Position numbers and translations under genes: made by a program. Below are positions 36,157 through 45,183 of a DNA stretch of 64,000 nucleotides, piece by piece. The notes beneath the pieces were generated by a model. That model was not told the origin of the DNA. It did not search any database and saw only the letters and a list, made by a program, of their open reading frames with translations. Source of the DNA: Pseudomonadota bacterium (lineage in GTDB: Bacteria; Pseudomonadota; Alphaproteobacteria; Reyranellales; Reyranellaceae); contig JAFEBU010000038.1 of NCBI GenBank assembly GCA_018242505.1, positions 186,001 to 250,000 on the forward strand, given 5' to 3'. Positions within the stretch are counted from its first letter, which is position 1, and each line of letters starts with the position of its first letter.

Positions 36157-39100
36157 TCAGACAAGTCCGCGCAACTCGGCTGTCGCCACCGAGAGCATGG
36201 CGAGATCGAGCTGGCCGGCGGCGCCGAGTTCCTCCCTCAGCCGGTCGACGCGCTCCAGTGCCAATTTGCGACTCTCGCTCCAGCGCGCCAGCACCGCCTC
36301 GGGATCGCCGGCACCTTGTGGACCGGCCGCACGCAGGGCCGAGCCCAACAGGTCGGCATGCAACGCGGCGAGATCGTCCAGCATGGCGAGGGCGGCCTGG
36401 GATGGCCACTGCCCTTCGCGCGGCAACTTTTGTGCGCCATTGCCCAGCGCCGCCAGCGACAGGCGCTCGCCCAACCGGAAGTAGAGACGCGCCGCTTCCT
36501 CGATGCTGCACCCGTTGGCGCGCGCGGCCTGCACGAGATCGCCCGCTGCGGCGAGCGTGTCGAGGGCGGCGGCCCGGCGAGCGACCGACGGTGGTGCGCC
36601 GAGCGCCTCGAAGGCCGCGGCACGTTCATTCAGCGCGGCATTTTCCGCCGGACCGATCAGCGCCTCCGGCAGATCGCCCAGGGCCGCAACGGCCGAGCCC
36701 AGCAGGTCGGTCGCGGCCATGGTGTCGAGCGGCTGCGGCAGGCGACGCAAGGTCCACTGCACGGTCCGGGTCAGGAAACGCTGCGAGGCCACCAGCATGC
36801 GGGTCTGTGCCTCGGCCTTCAGCGCCTCGTCGAGCGCTTCGACCTCGGTCCAGAGATCGCGCAGCTTCCAGGCGTCACGCACGACGGCGAAGGCGCGGGC
36901 GATGGCGTCGCCGGTCGCGCCCGTACGCTGCGCGACGCTGCGCACGAAGGCCGGGCCGCAGCGGTTGACCAGGGAGTTCACCACCTGCAGCGTCACGATC
37001 TCGCGCCGCAGCCGGTGGTCGCGGATAACGTCGGCGAAGCGCTGCTGCAGCGTCGTCGGAAAATAGCGCAGGAGCTCGCCGACCAGCAGCGGATCGTCCG
37101 GCAGGTCGGAGTCGAGGATCTGGTCGGTGAGGTCGATCTTGGCGTAGGCCAGCAGGACGCAAAGCTCGGGTCGCGTGAGATACTGCCGGCTCTGCGCGCG
37201 AGCCCGCATCGCCGTCGTGTCGGGCAGGGATTCGACGGTGCGGTCGAGCCGGCCCTGCCGCTCCAGCGGACGTTCCACGGCGTGCATGAAGCGCTCGAGC
37301 CGGTCGTGATCCTCGCCGGACTGCGCCACCGCGACGCTGATCGCCTGGCTCTGCTGGTAATTGTTGCGCAATACCAGCGTGGCGATCTCCTCGGTCATGC
37401 CGAACAGCAGCGCATCGCGGTCGGCGGCGGCGAGTTCGCCGCGCTCGATCGCGGCGCCTGTCGCGATCTTGATGTTCACCTCGTGATCGGACGTATCGAC
37501 GCCGGCGGAATTGTCGAGCGCGTCGGTGTTGATCCTGCGGCCGGCGAGGGCAGCCTCGATGCGGCCGCGCTGCGTCACGCCGAGATTGGCGCCCTCGCCC
37601 ACCACCTGCACCCGCAGATCAGCGCCATTGACGCGCAGCGCATCGTTGGCGCGGTCCCCCGCATCGGCGTTGCTCTCGTCCGATGCCTTCACGTAGGTGC
37701 CGATACCGCCGAAATAGAGAAGATCGACCGGAGCCTTCAAGATGGCGCGCATCAGGTCGACCGGCGCCATCGTCGGCTGGTCGATGCCCAGCGCCGCCTG
37801 CGCTTCCTCCGACAGCACGATCGACTTGGCGTTCCGGTCGTAGATGCCGCCGCCCTGCGACAGCAGCGCCTTGTCGTAGTCCATCCAGGACGAGCGCGGC
37901 AACTCGAACAGGCGCTTGCGCTCCGACCAGCTCACGGCTGGATCGGGCGCGGGATCGATGAAGATGTGGCGGTGGTCGAAGGCCGCGATCAGTCTGGTTT
38001 GCTGCGACAGCAGCATGCCGTTGCCGAACACGTCGCCCGACATGTCGCCCACGCCCACGACGGTGAACGGTGTGCGCTGGATGTCGATACCGAGTTCGCG
38101 GAAATGCCGCTTCACCGATTCCCATGCGCCACGGGCGGTGATGCCCATCTTCTTGTGGTCGTAGCCCGCCGAACCGCCCGACGCGAAGGCGTCGTCGAGC
38201 CAGAAGCCGTAGTCGCGCGCCAGCGCGTTGGCGATGTCGGAGAAGGTGGCCGTGCCCTTGTCGGCGGCGACCACGAGATAGGGGTCGTTGCCGTCGTGCC
38301 GGACGACGTCGGCCGGCGGCACGATCGCGCCACCGACATAGTTGTCGGTCAGATCGAGCAGGCCGCGGATCAGCGTCCGGTAGCACGCGACGCCTTCGGC
38401 CTGGATCTGCTCGCGCGTGCCGCCCGCCGGCGGCCGCTTCACGTAGAAGCCGCCCTTGGAGCCCGTCGGCACGATCACCGCGTTCTTCACCACCTGGGTC
38501 TTCATCAAGCCCAGGATCTCGGTGCGGAAGTCCTCACGCCGATCGGACCAGCGGATACCGCCGCGCGCCACGCGGCCGCCGCGCAGATGGATGCCCTCCA
38601 TGCGCGGGCTGTAGACGAAGATCTCGACCATCGGTCGCGGCGCCGGCAGATCGTCGATGGCGCGGCTGTCGATCTTGATGGAGATCCAGTCCTTCAGAGC
38701 CCCCGACGCGTCCTTCTGCCAGAAGTTGGTGCGCAGGCTGCAATGCACGGCATTGAGGAAGCGCCGCAGGATGCGATCCTCGTCGAGCGTGGTCACATAG
38801 TCGAGCGCTGCCGAGAGTGCCGTTTCGATCGCTTCCAGGCGGCCCCTGCGGGCATCGGCATCGGGCTCGCCCAACGCCGGATCGAACCGGGCAAGGAAGA
38901 GATCGACCATGCCGCGCGCGATCGCGGGATAGGCGATCAGCGCGCGTTCCATGTAGTTCTGGCTGAAGGGGATGCCGGCCTGTCGCAGATACTTGGCATA
39001 GGCGCGCAGCAGCGCGACTTCGCGCCAGGCGAGGCCCGCGCGCAGCACCAGCCGGTTCAGCCCGTCATTCTCCAGCGCCCCCGACCAGAGCTGGTCGAGC

Positions 39101-40995
39101 GTCTCGGCGAAACGCGGGCCCACCGCGGCGAGATCGACCGGCGAAGCGTCGGCCGTCTCGACGCTCAGCACCTGCAGGGCGACGCGCTCGGCCCCCCCGC
39201 CGGCGCGCAGCAGGAACGGCGCTTCGCTCAATACCCTGAGGCCGAGATTCTCGGCGAGCGGCAGGACGTCCGAAAGCGCGATCGGCTCCTTGGGATGGAA
39301 GAGCCGCAGGGTGAAGCGGTGCGGCGGCAGGCCCGGCTCGCGGCTGAGACGCACGCCGAAGGGCGCCCCGTCGAGGGCCGCCTGCAAGGGCCCGAGATCG
39401 GCCACCGCCTGGTCGGCATCGAAGCTGTCGCGATAGACCGTGGGGAAATAATCACGCCAACGGCGCGCCGCGGCCCGCCCTTCGGCCTCGCCGAGGCTCG
39501 CCTGCAGCGCCATGCGCAACCGGTCGCTCCACGAGGTGGCGGCATCGGCCAGCGCCTGTTCGAGGGCGGCGAGATCGGGGGTCGGCGCATCGGGCCGTTC
39601 GAGCTTCAGCGTGTAGAGCGCGCGGGCGAGGGTCGATTCGGCGCTGCTGAGGCCGGCGACCGACGTCACCTTGCCCTGCCAGGCCTCTTCGAGGAGATGG
39701 CCGAAGCGGTCGCCCAGGACGGCATCGAAACGCTCCCGTGGCGCGAACACCAGGCAGGTCGCGAAGCGGCCGACCGGGTCGCGGCGCGTGAACAGGGCGA
39801 CGCGTCGGCGCTCCTGCAGTTGCAGGATGCCGAGGGCGTGGTTGTAGAGCGTCTCCTCGTCGATCTGGAACAGCTCGTCGCGCGGATAGGTGTCGAGGAT
39901 CGCCAGCAGCGCCTTGCCGTCATGGCTGTTGGGATCGAGGCCGGCGCGGCGCACGACGCCGTCGACCCGGCCGCGCAGCAGCGGCACCTCGCGCACCGCG
40001 GCGTGGTAGGCGGTCGAGGTGAACAGGCCCACCAGCCGGCGCTCGCCGGTGATGCGGCCGTCGGCGTCGTGGGTCTTCACGATGACGCAATCCATCGGGC
40101 CGCTGCGATGGACCAGCGACGGCCGATCGGTCTTGACGATCATGAGCGGCTGCGGACCGCGGGCGAAACGCGACATCGACTCGCCGCCGCCCAGGCCGCT
40201 TTCGAACAGGCGCACCTCGTCGCGGCGCAGGATGCCGAGGGCCGAGCCCGGCACCAGATCGTAGCGAATGCCGCCCGGATGGCCGGGATCGTCGACATAG
40301 CGATAGCGGCGGTGGCCCAGGAACGTGAAGTGGTTCGACTCCAGCCAGCACAGGAACTCTTCCTGCTCGGCGAGCTCCGTGCCGTGGCCTGCCATCAGGT
40401 CCTCGAGCGCATCGAGGCAGGCCTGGCGCATCGGCCGCCAATCGTCGACGGCCATCCGCACCTCGCCCAGCACACGGCTGAGGGCCGCGGCGAGCTCGTC
40501 GAGCTGCGCGCGGTCGGCCTGGCGATCGATCTCGATGTGCATCATCGATTCCGGCCGCGCCCGCTGTCCCGCCTCGCCGGTCACCTCGACCAGGTCGCCG
40601 TCGAGATCGCGCCGGGCCGCCATCACCGGGTGGGCCAGCAGGTGAACGGCAATCTCGCGGCGATCGAATTCGTTGGCGATGGAATCGACCAGGAACGGCA
40701 TGTCGTCGTTCACGATCTGCACGATGGTGTGCCGGCTTTCGAAGCCGTGGTCGGCCAGCACGGGATTGAAGACGCGGACCTTGGCGACGCCGGGCAGGCG
40801 CCGCCGGGCAAACGCCAGCAGGCAGGCCGCTGCCGCCGCCCGTTGCTCGACAGGCGCCGCCGCCAGGTCCCGATCGGCCACGCGCTGATAGAGCCGGTGG
40901 GCGAACTGCGCCGTCTCCTCGCTGCCGGAGGTCGCCGCAGCGGCCGTGCAGATGGCCTCAAGCTCGTGAATCCGCGGTGCGAATGCTGTCGCCAT
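36157..40995 (-). CDS. gdhB: NAD-specific glutamate dehydrogenase (large, GDH-180 type)
   Basis: Oxidatively deaminates glutamate to 2-oxoglutarate. The 1612-residue length and order match the 180-kDa bacterial enzymes: a long N-terminal regulatory half with ACT-like regions (VNDDMPFLVDSI), a catalytic core with WSDRREDFRTEILGLMKTQ and PTGSKGGFYVKRPP (substrate lysines), a nucleotide-binding region with GVGDMSGDVFGNGML, and a helical C-terminal domain. ATG 40995 (MATAFAPRIHE) is the likely start. It is divergent from nrdA across an AT-rich region. The family has been named gdhB, gdhZ or gdh2. Confidence 0.95.
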   Translation of the reverse strand: MATAFAPRIHELEAICTAAAATSGSEETAQFAHRLYQRVADRDLAAAPVEQRAAAAACLLAFARRRLPGVAKVRVFNPVLADHGFESRHTIVQIVNDDMPFLVDSIANEFDRREIAVHLLAHPVMAARRDLDGDLVEVTGEAGQRARPESMMHIEIDRQADRAQLDELAAALSRVLGEVRMAVDDWRPMRQACLDALEDLMAGHGTELAEQEEFLCWLESNHFTFLGHRRYRYVDDPGHPGGIRYDLVPGSALGILRRDEVRLFESGLGGGESMSRFARGPQPLMIVKTDRPSLVHRSGPMDCVIVKTHDADGRITGERRLVGLFTSTAYHAAVREVPLLRGRVDGVVRRAGLDPNSHDGKALLAILDTYPRDELFQIDEETLYNHALGILQLQERRRVALFTRRDPVGRFATCLVFAPRERFDAVLGDRFGHLLEEAWQGKVTSVAGLSSAESTLARALYTLKLERPDAPTPDLAALEQALADAATSWSDRLRMALQASLGEAEGRAAARRWRDYFPTVYRDSFDADQAVADLGPLQAALDGAPFGVRLSREPGLPPHRFTLRLFHPKEPIALSDVLPLAENLGLRVLSEAPFLLRAGGGAERVALQVLSVETADASPVDLAAVGPRFAETLDQLWSGALENDGLNRLVLRAGLAWREVALLRAYAKYLRQAGIPFSQNYMERALIAYPAIARGMVDLFLARFDPALGEPDADARRGRLEAIETALSAALDYVTTLDEDRILRRFLNAVHCSLRTNFWQKDASGALKDWISIKIDSRAIDDLPAPRPMVEIFVYSPRMEGIHLRGGRVARGGIRWSDRREDFRTEILGLMKTQVVKNAVIVPTGSKGGFYVKRPPAGGTREQIQAEGVACYRTLIRGLLDLTDNYVGGAIVPPADVVRHDGNDPYLVVAADKGTATFSDIANALARDYGFWLDDAFASGGSAGYDHKKMGITARGAWESVKRHFRELGIDIQRTPFTVVGVGDMSGDVFGNGMLLSQQTRLIAAFDHRHIFIDPAPDPAVSWSERKRLFELPRSSWMDYDKALLSQGGGIYDRNAKSIVLSEEAQAALGIDQPTMAPVDLMRAILKAPVDLLYFGGIGTYVKASDESNADAGDRANDALRVNGADLRVQVVGEGANLGVTQRGRIEAALAGRRINTDALDNSAGVDTSDHEVNIKIATGAAIERGELAAADRDALLFGMTEEIATLVLRNNYQQSQAISVAVAQSGEDHDRLERFMHAVERPLERQGRLDRTVESLPDTTAMRARAQSRQYLTRPELCVLLAYAKIDLTDQILDSDLPDDPLLVGELLRYFPTTLQQRFADVIRDHRLRREIVTLQVVNSLVNRCGPAFVRSVAQRTGATGDAIARAFAVVRDAWKLRDLWTEVEALDEALKAEAQTRMLVASQRFLTRTVQWTLRRLPQPLDTMAATDLLGSAVAALGDLPEALIGPAENAALNERAAAFEALGAPPSVARRAAALDTLAAAGDLVQAARANGCSIEEAARLYFRLGERLSLAALGNGAQKLPREGQWPSQAALAMLDDLAALHADLLGSALRAAGPQGAGDPEAVLARWSESRKLALERVDRLREELGAAGQLDLAMLSVATAELRGLV

Positions 40996-41443
40996 TGCTC
41001 GATCCCATCTTGCAGCGTCGGCGGAATGGTACGCCGCTCTGTGACAATCTGACGACGAAGAGTTGGTGATCGCGGAAGTGACTGTCGCGTGGGCCCTTTC
41101 GGCGGGTGCGCCGATCATGGCCGGCCGATTCGCTGCGGTTTCTGTTTGAGGGCCAAAGAATCCGCGGGAAAGCGCGTTTTGTTCTCGTCGTATGCTGCAA
41201 TTGCGAAGGGCCGGACAGTCATCATGGATTAAATTTTTAGAGTCAATTTTTCTATTAAAAAACAAATAGATAAGTGCAGATTCTTCAGATTCACAATCGG
41301 CGTATAAATTTGCCGATGACAGCTCCCCCTCCCTGCGTACTATCAAGGGATAGTGGGGGCCGGGAAACGGGTCCCTAAATGTAGGTGTCTTCCACAATCT
41401 GTTTTATCCACAGATGTGGACAAGAAGAAAACGGGGACCGCAA
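40996..41443. other. AT-rich intergenic region between gdh and nrdA
   Basis: About 450 bp without a gene. The middle (about 41220-41325) is strikingly A/T rich in otherwise GC-rich DNA, with runs such as AAATTTTTAG and ATTAAAAAACAAATAG. Further right come ACTATC-aagg-GATAGT (41339-41354) and two inverted DnaA boxes (41404-41423). It must hold the promoters of both divergent genes, but I could not fix a unique -10/-35 pair. Confidence 0.7.
41404..41423. promoter_or_regulatory. inverted pair of DnaA boxes before nrdA
   Basis: TTATCCACA (41404-41412) is a perfect consensus DnaA box; after two bases TGTGGACAA (41415-41423) is an inverted box with one mismatch. They lie 21 bases before the GTG chosen for nrdA. 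DnaA control of ribonucleotide reductase is known in E. coli, so cell-cycle or replication-linked regulation is a fair inference here. Confidence 0.65.
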
Positions 41444-43312
41444 GTGTTTGATGTCGTTCAAGTTCGAAGCGGTGCGCGCGTTGTTACCGACTCCTCTCGG
41501 GACGCCCGCCTGACGGTCTTCGGTAAGGCCACTCTCACCGACCGGTACTTGCTCCCGGGCGAAAGCTACCAGGACATGTTCGCCCGGGTCGCCTCGGCCT
41601 ATGCCGACGACGATGCGCACGCCCAGCGCCTCTACGACTACATCAGCAACCTCTGGTTCATGCCGGCGACGCCCGTGCTCAGCAACGGCGGCACGCAGCG
41701 TGGCCTGCCCATCTCCTGCTTCCTGAACGAGGCGACCGACTCGCTCGAAGGCATCGTCGGCCTGTGGAACGAAAACGTCTGGCTGGCGGCGCGCGGCGGC
41801 GGCATCGGTTCCTATTGGGGCAATCTGCGCTCGATCGGCGAGAAGGTCGGCATGAACGGCAAGACCTCCGGCGTCGTGCCCTTCATCCGGGTGATGGATT
41901 CGCTGACGCTCGCCATCTCCCAGGGCTCGCTGCGACGCGGCTCGGCGGCAGTCTATCTGCCGGTCAGCCATCCCGAGATCGAGGAGTTCATCGAGATCCG
42001 CCGGCCGACCGGCGGCGATCCAAACCGCAAGGCGCTGAACCTCCACCACGGCCTCCTGATCTCCGACGCCTTCATGCGCGCGGTCGAGAACGACGAGGAA
42101 TGGGCGCTCACCAGCCCCAAGGATGGCGCGGTCCAGCGCAAGATCTCGGCGCGGCATCTCTGGATACGCATCCTGACGGCCCGCATCGAGACCGGCGAGC
42201 CGTACCTGGTTTTCGTCGATCACGTGAACAAGGCGCGGCCCGAGCACCACAAGCTCGCCGGTCTCGAGGTCAAGACCTCCAACCTCTGCAGCGAGATTAC
42301 CCTGCCGACCGGCATCGACCGTGACGGCAAGCAGCGCACCGCCGTGTGCTGCCTCTCGTCGCTCAATCTCGAGACCTATCTCGAGTGGCACGAGCATCCG
42401 ACCTTCATCGAGGACGTGATGCGCTTCCTCGACAACGTATTGCAGAGCTTCATCGACAAGGCCGGCAGCGACTTCGCCCGCGCCACCTACGCGGCCATGC
42501 GCGAGCGCTCAGTGGGCCTGGGCGTCATGGGCTTCCACTCCTTCCTGCAGCAGAACAACATCCCGATCGAGGCGGTGATGGCGAAGGTGTGGAACAAGAA
42601 GATGTTCAAGCACATCCGCAGCCAGTGCGACCTCGCCTCCAAGATGCTCGCCAAGGAACGCGGCGCGTGCCCGGACGCGGCCGACTTCGGCATCGAGGAG
42701 CGCTTCTCGCATAAGCTCGCGATCGCGCCTACGGCCTCGATCTCGATCATCTGCGGCGGCGCCTCGCCCGGCATCGAGCCGTCGGCCGCCAACGTCTACA
42801 ACCACAAGACCCTCTCGGGCTCGTTCGTGGTACGCAACCCGTATCTCGAGAAGGTGCTGGCCGAGAAGGGCAGGAACGACGAGGACACCTGGACCTCGAT
42901 CACCACCACCCAGGGCTCGGTGCAGCATCTCGACTGCCTCGACGACCACGAGAAGGCGGTGTTCAAGACCGCGTTCGAGATCGACCAGCGCTGGCTCGTC
43001 GAGCACGCGGCCGACCGCGCGCCCTTCATCTGCCAGAGCCAGTCGCTCAACCTCTTCCTGCCGGCCGACGTGCACAAGCGCGACCTGCATCAGATCCACC
43101 TGATGGCCTGGAAGCGCGGCGTGAAGAGCCTCTATTACTGCCGCTCGCTGTCCATCCAGCGCGCCGAGACCGTGTCCAACGACGCGGTCGTGGCGCCGAT
43201 CGGCGATCAAGCCCTTTCATCCAGCAGCCTCGACGCCCCCACGCCTCGGCCGACCGGCACGCCGCCGGTCGGCGAGGCCAACAACTACGAGGAATGCCTG
43301 AGCTGCCAGTAG
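41444..43312 (+). CDS. nrdA: class I ribonucleotide reductase, alpha (large) subunit
   Basis: Reduces ribonucleotides to deoxyribonucleotides with NrdB. Active-site residues are visible: first Cys in PISCFLNEATDS, the SNLCSEITLP motif (Asn, Cys, Glu), second redox Cys in VCCLSSLNLE, paired Tyr in SLYYCRS and a C-terminal redox pair ECLSCQ. About 622 residues, short for NrdA, with no N-terminal ATP-cone. I favour GTG 41444 because the in-frame ATG at 41414 lies within the DnaA-box pair; this is uncertain. nrdB follows after 143 bases. Confidence 0.94.
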   Translation: MFDVVQVRSGARVVTDSSRDARLTVFGKATLTDRYLLPGESYQDMFARVASAYADDDAHAQRLYDYISNLWFMPATPVLSNGGTQRGLPISCFLNEATDSLEGIVGLWNENVWLAARGGGIGSYWGNLRSIGEKVGMNGKTSGVVPFIRVMDSLTLAISQGSLRRGSAAVYLPVSHPEIEEFIEIRRPTGGDPNRKALNLHHGLLISDAFMRAVENDEEWALTSPKDGAVQRKISARHLWIRILTARIETGEPYLVFVDHVNKARPEHHKLAGLEVKTSNLCSEITLPTGIDRDGKQRTAVCCLSSLNLETYLEWHEHPTFIEDVMRFLDNVLQSFIDKAGSDFARATYAAMRERSVGLGVMGFHSFLQQNNIPIEAVMAKVWNKKMFKHIRSQCDLASKMLAKERGACPDAADFGIEERFSHKLAIAPTASISIICGGASPGIEPSAANVYNHKTLSGSFVVRNPYLEKVLAEKGRNDEDTWTSITTTQGSVQHLDCLDDHEKAVFKTAFEIDQRWLVEHAADRAPFICQSQSLNLFLPADVHKRDLHQIHLMAWKRGVKSLYYCRSLSIQRAETVSNDAVVAPIGDQALSSSSLDAPTPRPTGTPPVGEANNYEECLSCQ

Positions 43313-43338
43313 CGCACTGGTCGAGTTTTCGGTCCGTG

Positions 43339-43406
43339 TCATCCCGAGCGTAGCGAGGGATATTCCGTGGCGTTCGATCAAGGATCCCTCGCTACGCTCG
43401 GGATGA
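43339..43406. repeat. 23-bp perfect inverted repeat between nrdA and nrdB
   Basis: The left arm (43339-43361, beginning TCATCCCGAGCGTAGCGAGG) is an exact reverse complement of the right arm (43384-43406), with a 22-base loop. Elements of the form CCCGAGCGTAGCGAGGGA are typical dispersed intergenic palindromes; a related, more diverged one lies at 63016-63103. In the nrdA-nrdB mRNA it would make a strong hairpin. Confidence 0.85.
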
Positions 43407-43455
43407 TGCGGCCTTCCTGTTTGTCCGTTTCCGTTCAGATTGATGTGAGCGCACC

Positions 43456-44418
43456 ATGTCCCTGCTCGACGCCAAGCCGATCTACAAGCCGTTCCACTAT
43501 CCCTGGGCCTACGATGCCTGGCTGACCCAGCAGCGCATCCATTGGCTGCCGGAAGAGGTGCCGCTGGCCGACGACGTCAAGGACTGGCGCAACAAGCTGT
43601 CCGACAGCGAGCGGCATCTGCTGACGCAGATCTTCCGCTTCTTCACCCAGGCCGATGTCGAGGTGAACAACTGCTACATGCGGGCCTATTCGCGGGTCTT
43701 CAAGCCGACCGAAGTGCAGATGATGCTGGCCGCCTTCTCGGCCATGGAGACGGTCCATATCGCCGCCTACAGCCATCTCCTCGACACGATCGGCATGCCG
43801 GAGACGGAGTATTCGGCCTTCCTTCATGTGAAGGAGATGAAGGACAAATACGATTACATGCAGGGCTTCACGGTCGATTCCAAGGCCGGCATCGCCAAGA
43901 CGCTCGCCGTGTTCGGCGGCTTCACCGAGGGCCTGCAGCTCTTCGCCTCGTTCGCGATGCTGATGAACTTCCCGCGCTTCAACAAGATGAAGGGCATGGG
44001 CCAGATCATCTCGTGGTCGGTGCGCGACGAGACCCTGCACTGCAATTCGATCATCCGGCTGTTCCGCACCTTCATCCAGGAGAACCCGGAGCTCTGGACC
44101 GAGGAGCTGCAGCGCGAGCTCTATATCGCCTGCTCGACCATCGTCGACCATGAGGACGCCTTCATCGATCTCTCCTTCGCGCTCGACGGCATCGAGGGCA
44201 TGACCGCGACCGATGTGAAGCGCTACATCCGCTTCATCGCCGACCGACGCCTCACCCAGCTCGGCCTGCAGCCCATCTACCGCAAGGATGCGAAGAATCC
44301 GCTGCCATGGATGGACCAGATGCTGAACGCCATCGAGCACACCAACTTCTTCGAGAACCGCGCCACGGAATACTCGAAGGCGTCGACGCGCGGCACCTGG
44401 GACGAAGCGTTCGGCTAG
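43456..44418 (+). CDS. nrdB: class I ribonucleotide reductase, beta (small) subunit
   Basis: Houses the metal-radical cofactor that activates NrdA. In the 320-residue product the diiron ligands appear in TQADVEVNN, SAMETVHIAAYSHLL (with the candidate radical Tyr in AAYSH), FGGFTEGLQLF and RDETLHCNS. Tail ends SKASTRGTWDEAFG. A tyrosyl-radical (class Ia) enzyme is indicated by the conserved Tyr. No ATP-cone is present here either. Convergent with the halohydrin dehalogenase, six bases apart. Confidence 0.96.
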   Translation: MSLLDAKPIYKPFHYPWAYDAWLTQQRIHWLPEEVPLADDVKDWRNKLSDSERHLLTQIFRFFTQADVEVNNCYMRAYSRVFKPTEVQMMLAAFSAMETVHIAAYSHLLDTIGMPETEYSAFLHVKEMKDKYDYMQGFTVDSKAGIAKTLAVFGGFTEGLQLFASFAMLMNFPRFNKMKGMGQIISWSVRDETLHCNSIIRLFRTFIQENPELWTEELQRELYIACSTIVDHEDAFIDLSFALDGIEGMTATDVKRYIRFIADRRLTQLGLQPIYRKDAKNPLPWMDQMLNAIEHTNFFENRATEYSKASTRGTWDEAFG

Positions 44419-44424
44419 AACGCT

Positions 44425-45159
44425 TCACGCCCAGCCGCCGGCGTGCGGCAGGACGTGGCCGGTGATGAAGCCGGCACCGTCGGAGCAGAGGAAGCAGACC
44501 GTGGCGCCGAGTTCGGCGCCCTTGCCCAGCCGGCCGAGCGGGATCTGCGCCGTCATCTTGGCCATCGCCTCCTTGTTGGCGAGGAGGGCCGGCGGGAAAT
44601 ATTCGGGGTTCTCGACGTAGTTCGAGCCGACCGCATTCACGGTGATGCCGTCGCGTCCCAGTTCCTTCGCCAGCGAGGCCACGAGGCCGTTGGCGGCGGC
44701 GCGCGCCGAGGTGTAGGGCGCGTAGTTGGCGATGCCGCGCAAGGGCGCCGCCGAGGAGACGAACACGATTCGGCCCGATCTGCGCTTGCGCATCGCCGGC
44801 GCCACGAGCTGGACGAGGCGGAACGGCGCCACCGCCATCGCCTCGAAGGCGGCGCGGTAATCCTCGAGCCGCGCTTCGGCAAGCGGCGCGCGCAATGCCG
44901 GATAGGCGTCGTTGTTCACCAGCGCGTCGATATGACCATGCCGCTTCACCGCCAGCTCGACCATGGTTGCGGGATCGACGGCGGAAAGGGCATGCGCGCC
45001 CGGGAACTGGCTCTCATATTTGCGGCGCGCGCTCGGCGCCTCGAAGGAGGGATCGTGTGCCAGCACCGTCGCGCCCTGCGCCAGCGCGACTTCCGTGGTG
45101 CCGTGGCCTGCGAATTTCTCGACATTGGTGATCAGCATCACCCGGTCTTTCAGCAGCAT
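44425..45159 (-). CDS. halohydrin dehalogenase (HheC-like, SDR fold)
   Basis: 244-residue protein of the short-chain dehydrogenase fold that should turn vicinal halo-alcohols into epoxides plus halide. It carries both family-defining motifs: T-x4-F-x-G at T11-F16-G18 (TNVEKFAG) in place of the NAD(P) glycine motif, and S136-x12-Y149-x3-R153 (YTSAR), where Arg replaces the SDR Lys. From memory it aligns along its length with Agrobacterium HheC (NVKHFGG, HDESF, YTSARAG, NYLHSE versus [25 protein letters not shown]). Start [10 protein letters not shown]. Divergent from ubiE by 24 bases; no regulator adjacent. Confidence 0.87.
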   Translation of the reverse strand: MLLKDRVMLITNVEKFAGHGTTEVALAQGATVLAHDPSFEAPSARRKYESQFPGAHALSAVDPATMVELAVKRHGHIDALVNNDAYPALRAPLAEARLEDYRAAFEAMAVAPFRLVQLVAPAMRKRRSGRIVFVSSAAPLRGIANYAPYTSARAAANGLVASLAKELGRDGITVNAVGSNYVENPEYFPPALLANKEAMAKMTAQIPLGRLGKGAELGATVCFLCSDGAGFITGHVLPHAGGWA

Positions 45160-45183
45160 GGCGATTCCTCTAGGTTGCGCCCC

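Noticed and set aside
36124..41052. 1642-codon open frame on the plus strand opposite the glutamate dehydrogenase
   Set aside because: Very long, but the product is Arg/His/Gln/Gly-rich with no domain, and the minus strand encodes a full-length conserved enzyme. It is a side effect of strong GC codon bias.
43339..43406. CRISPR or phage attachment site
   Set aside because: Only one pair of inverted arms, no direct repeats or spacers, and no integrase or cas gene nearby.
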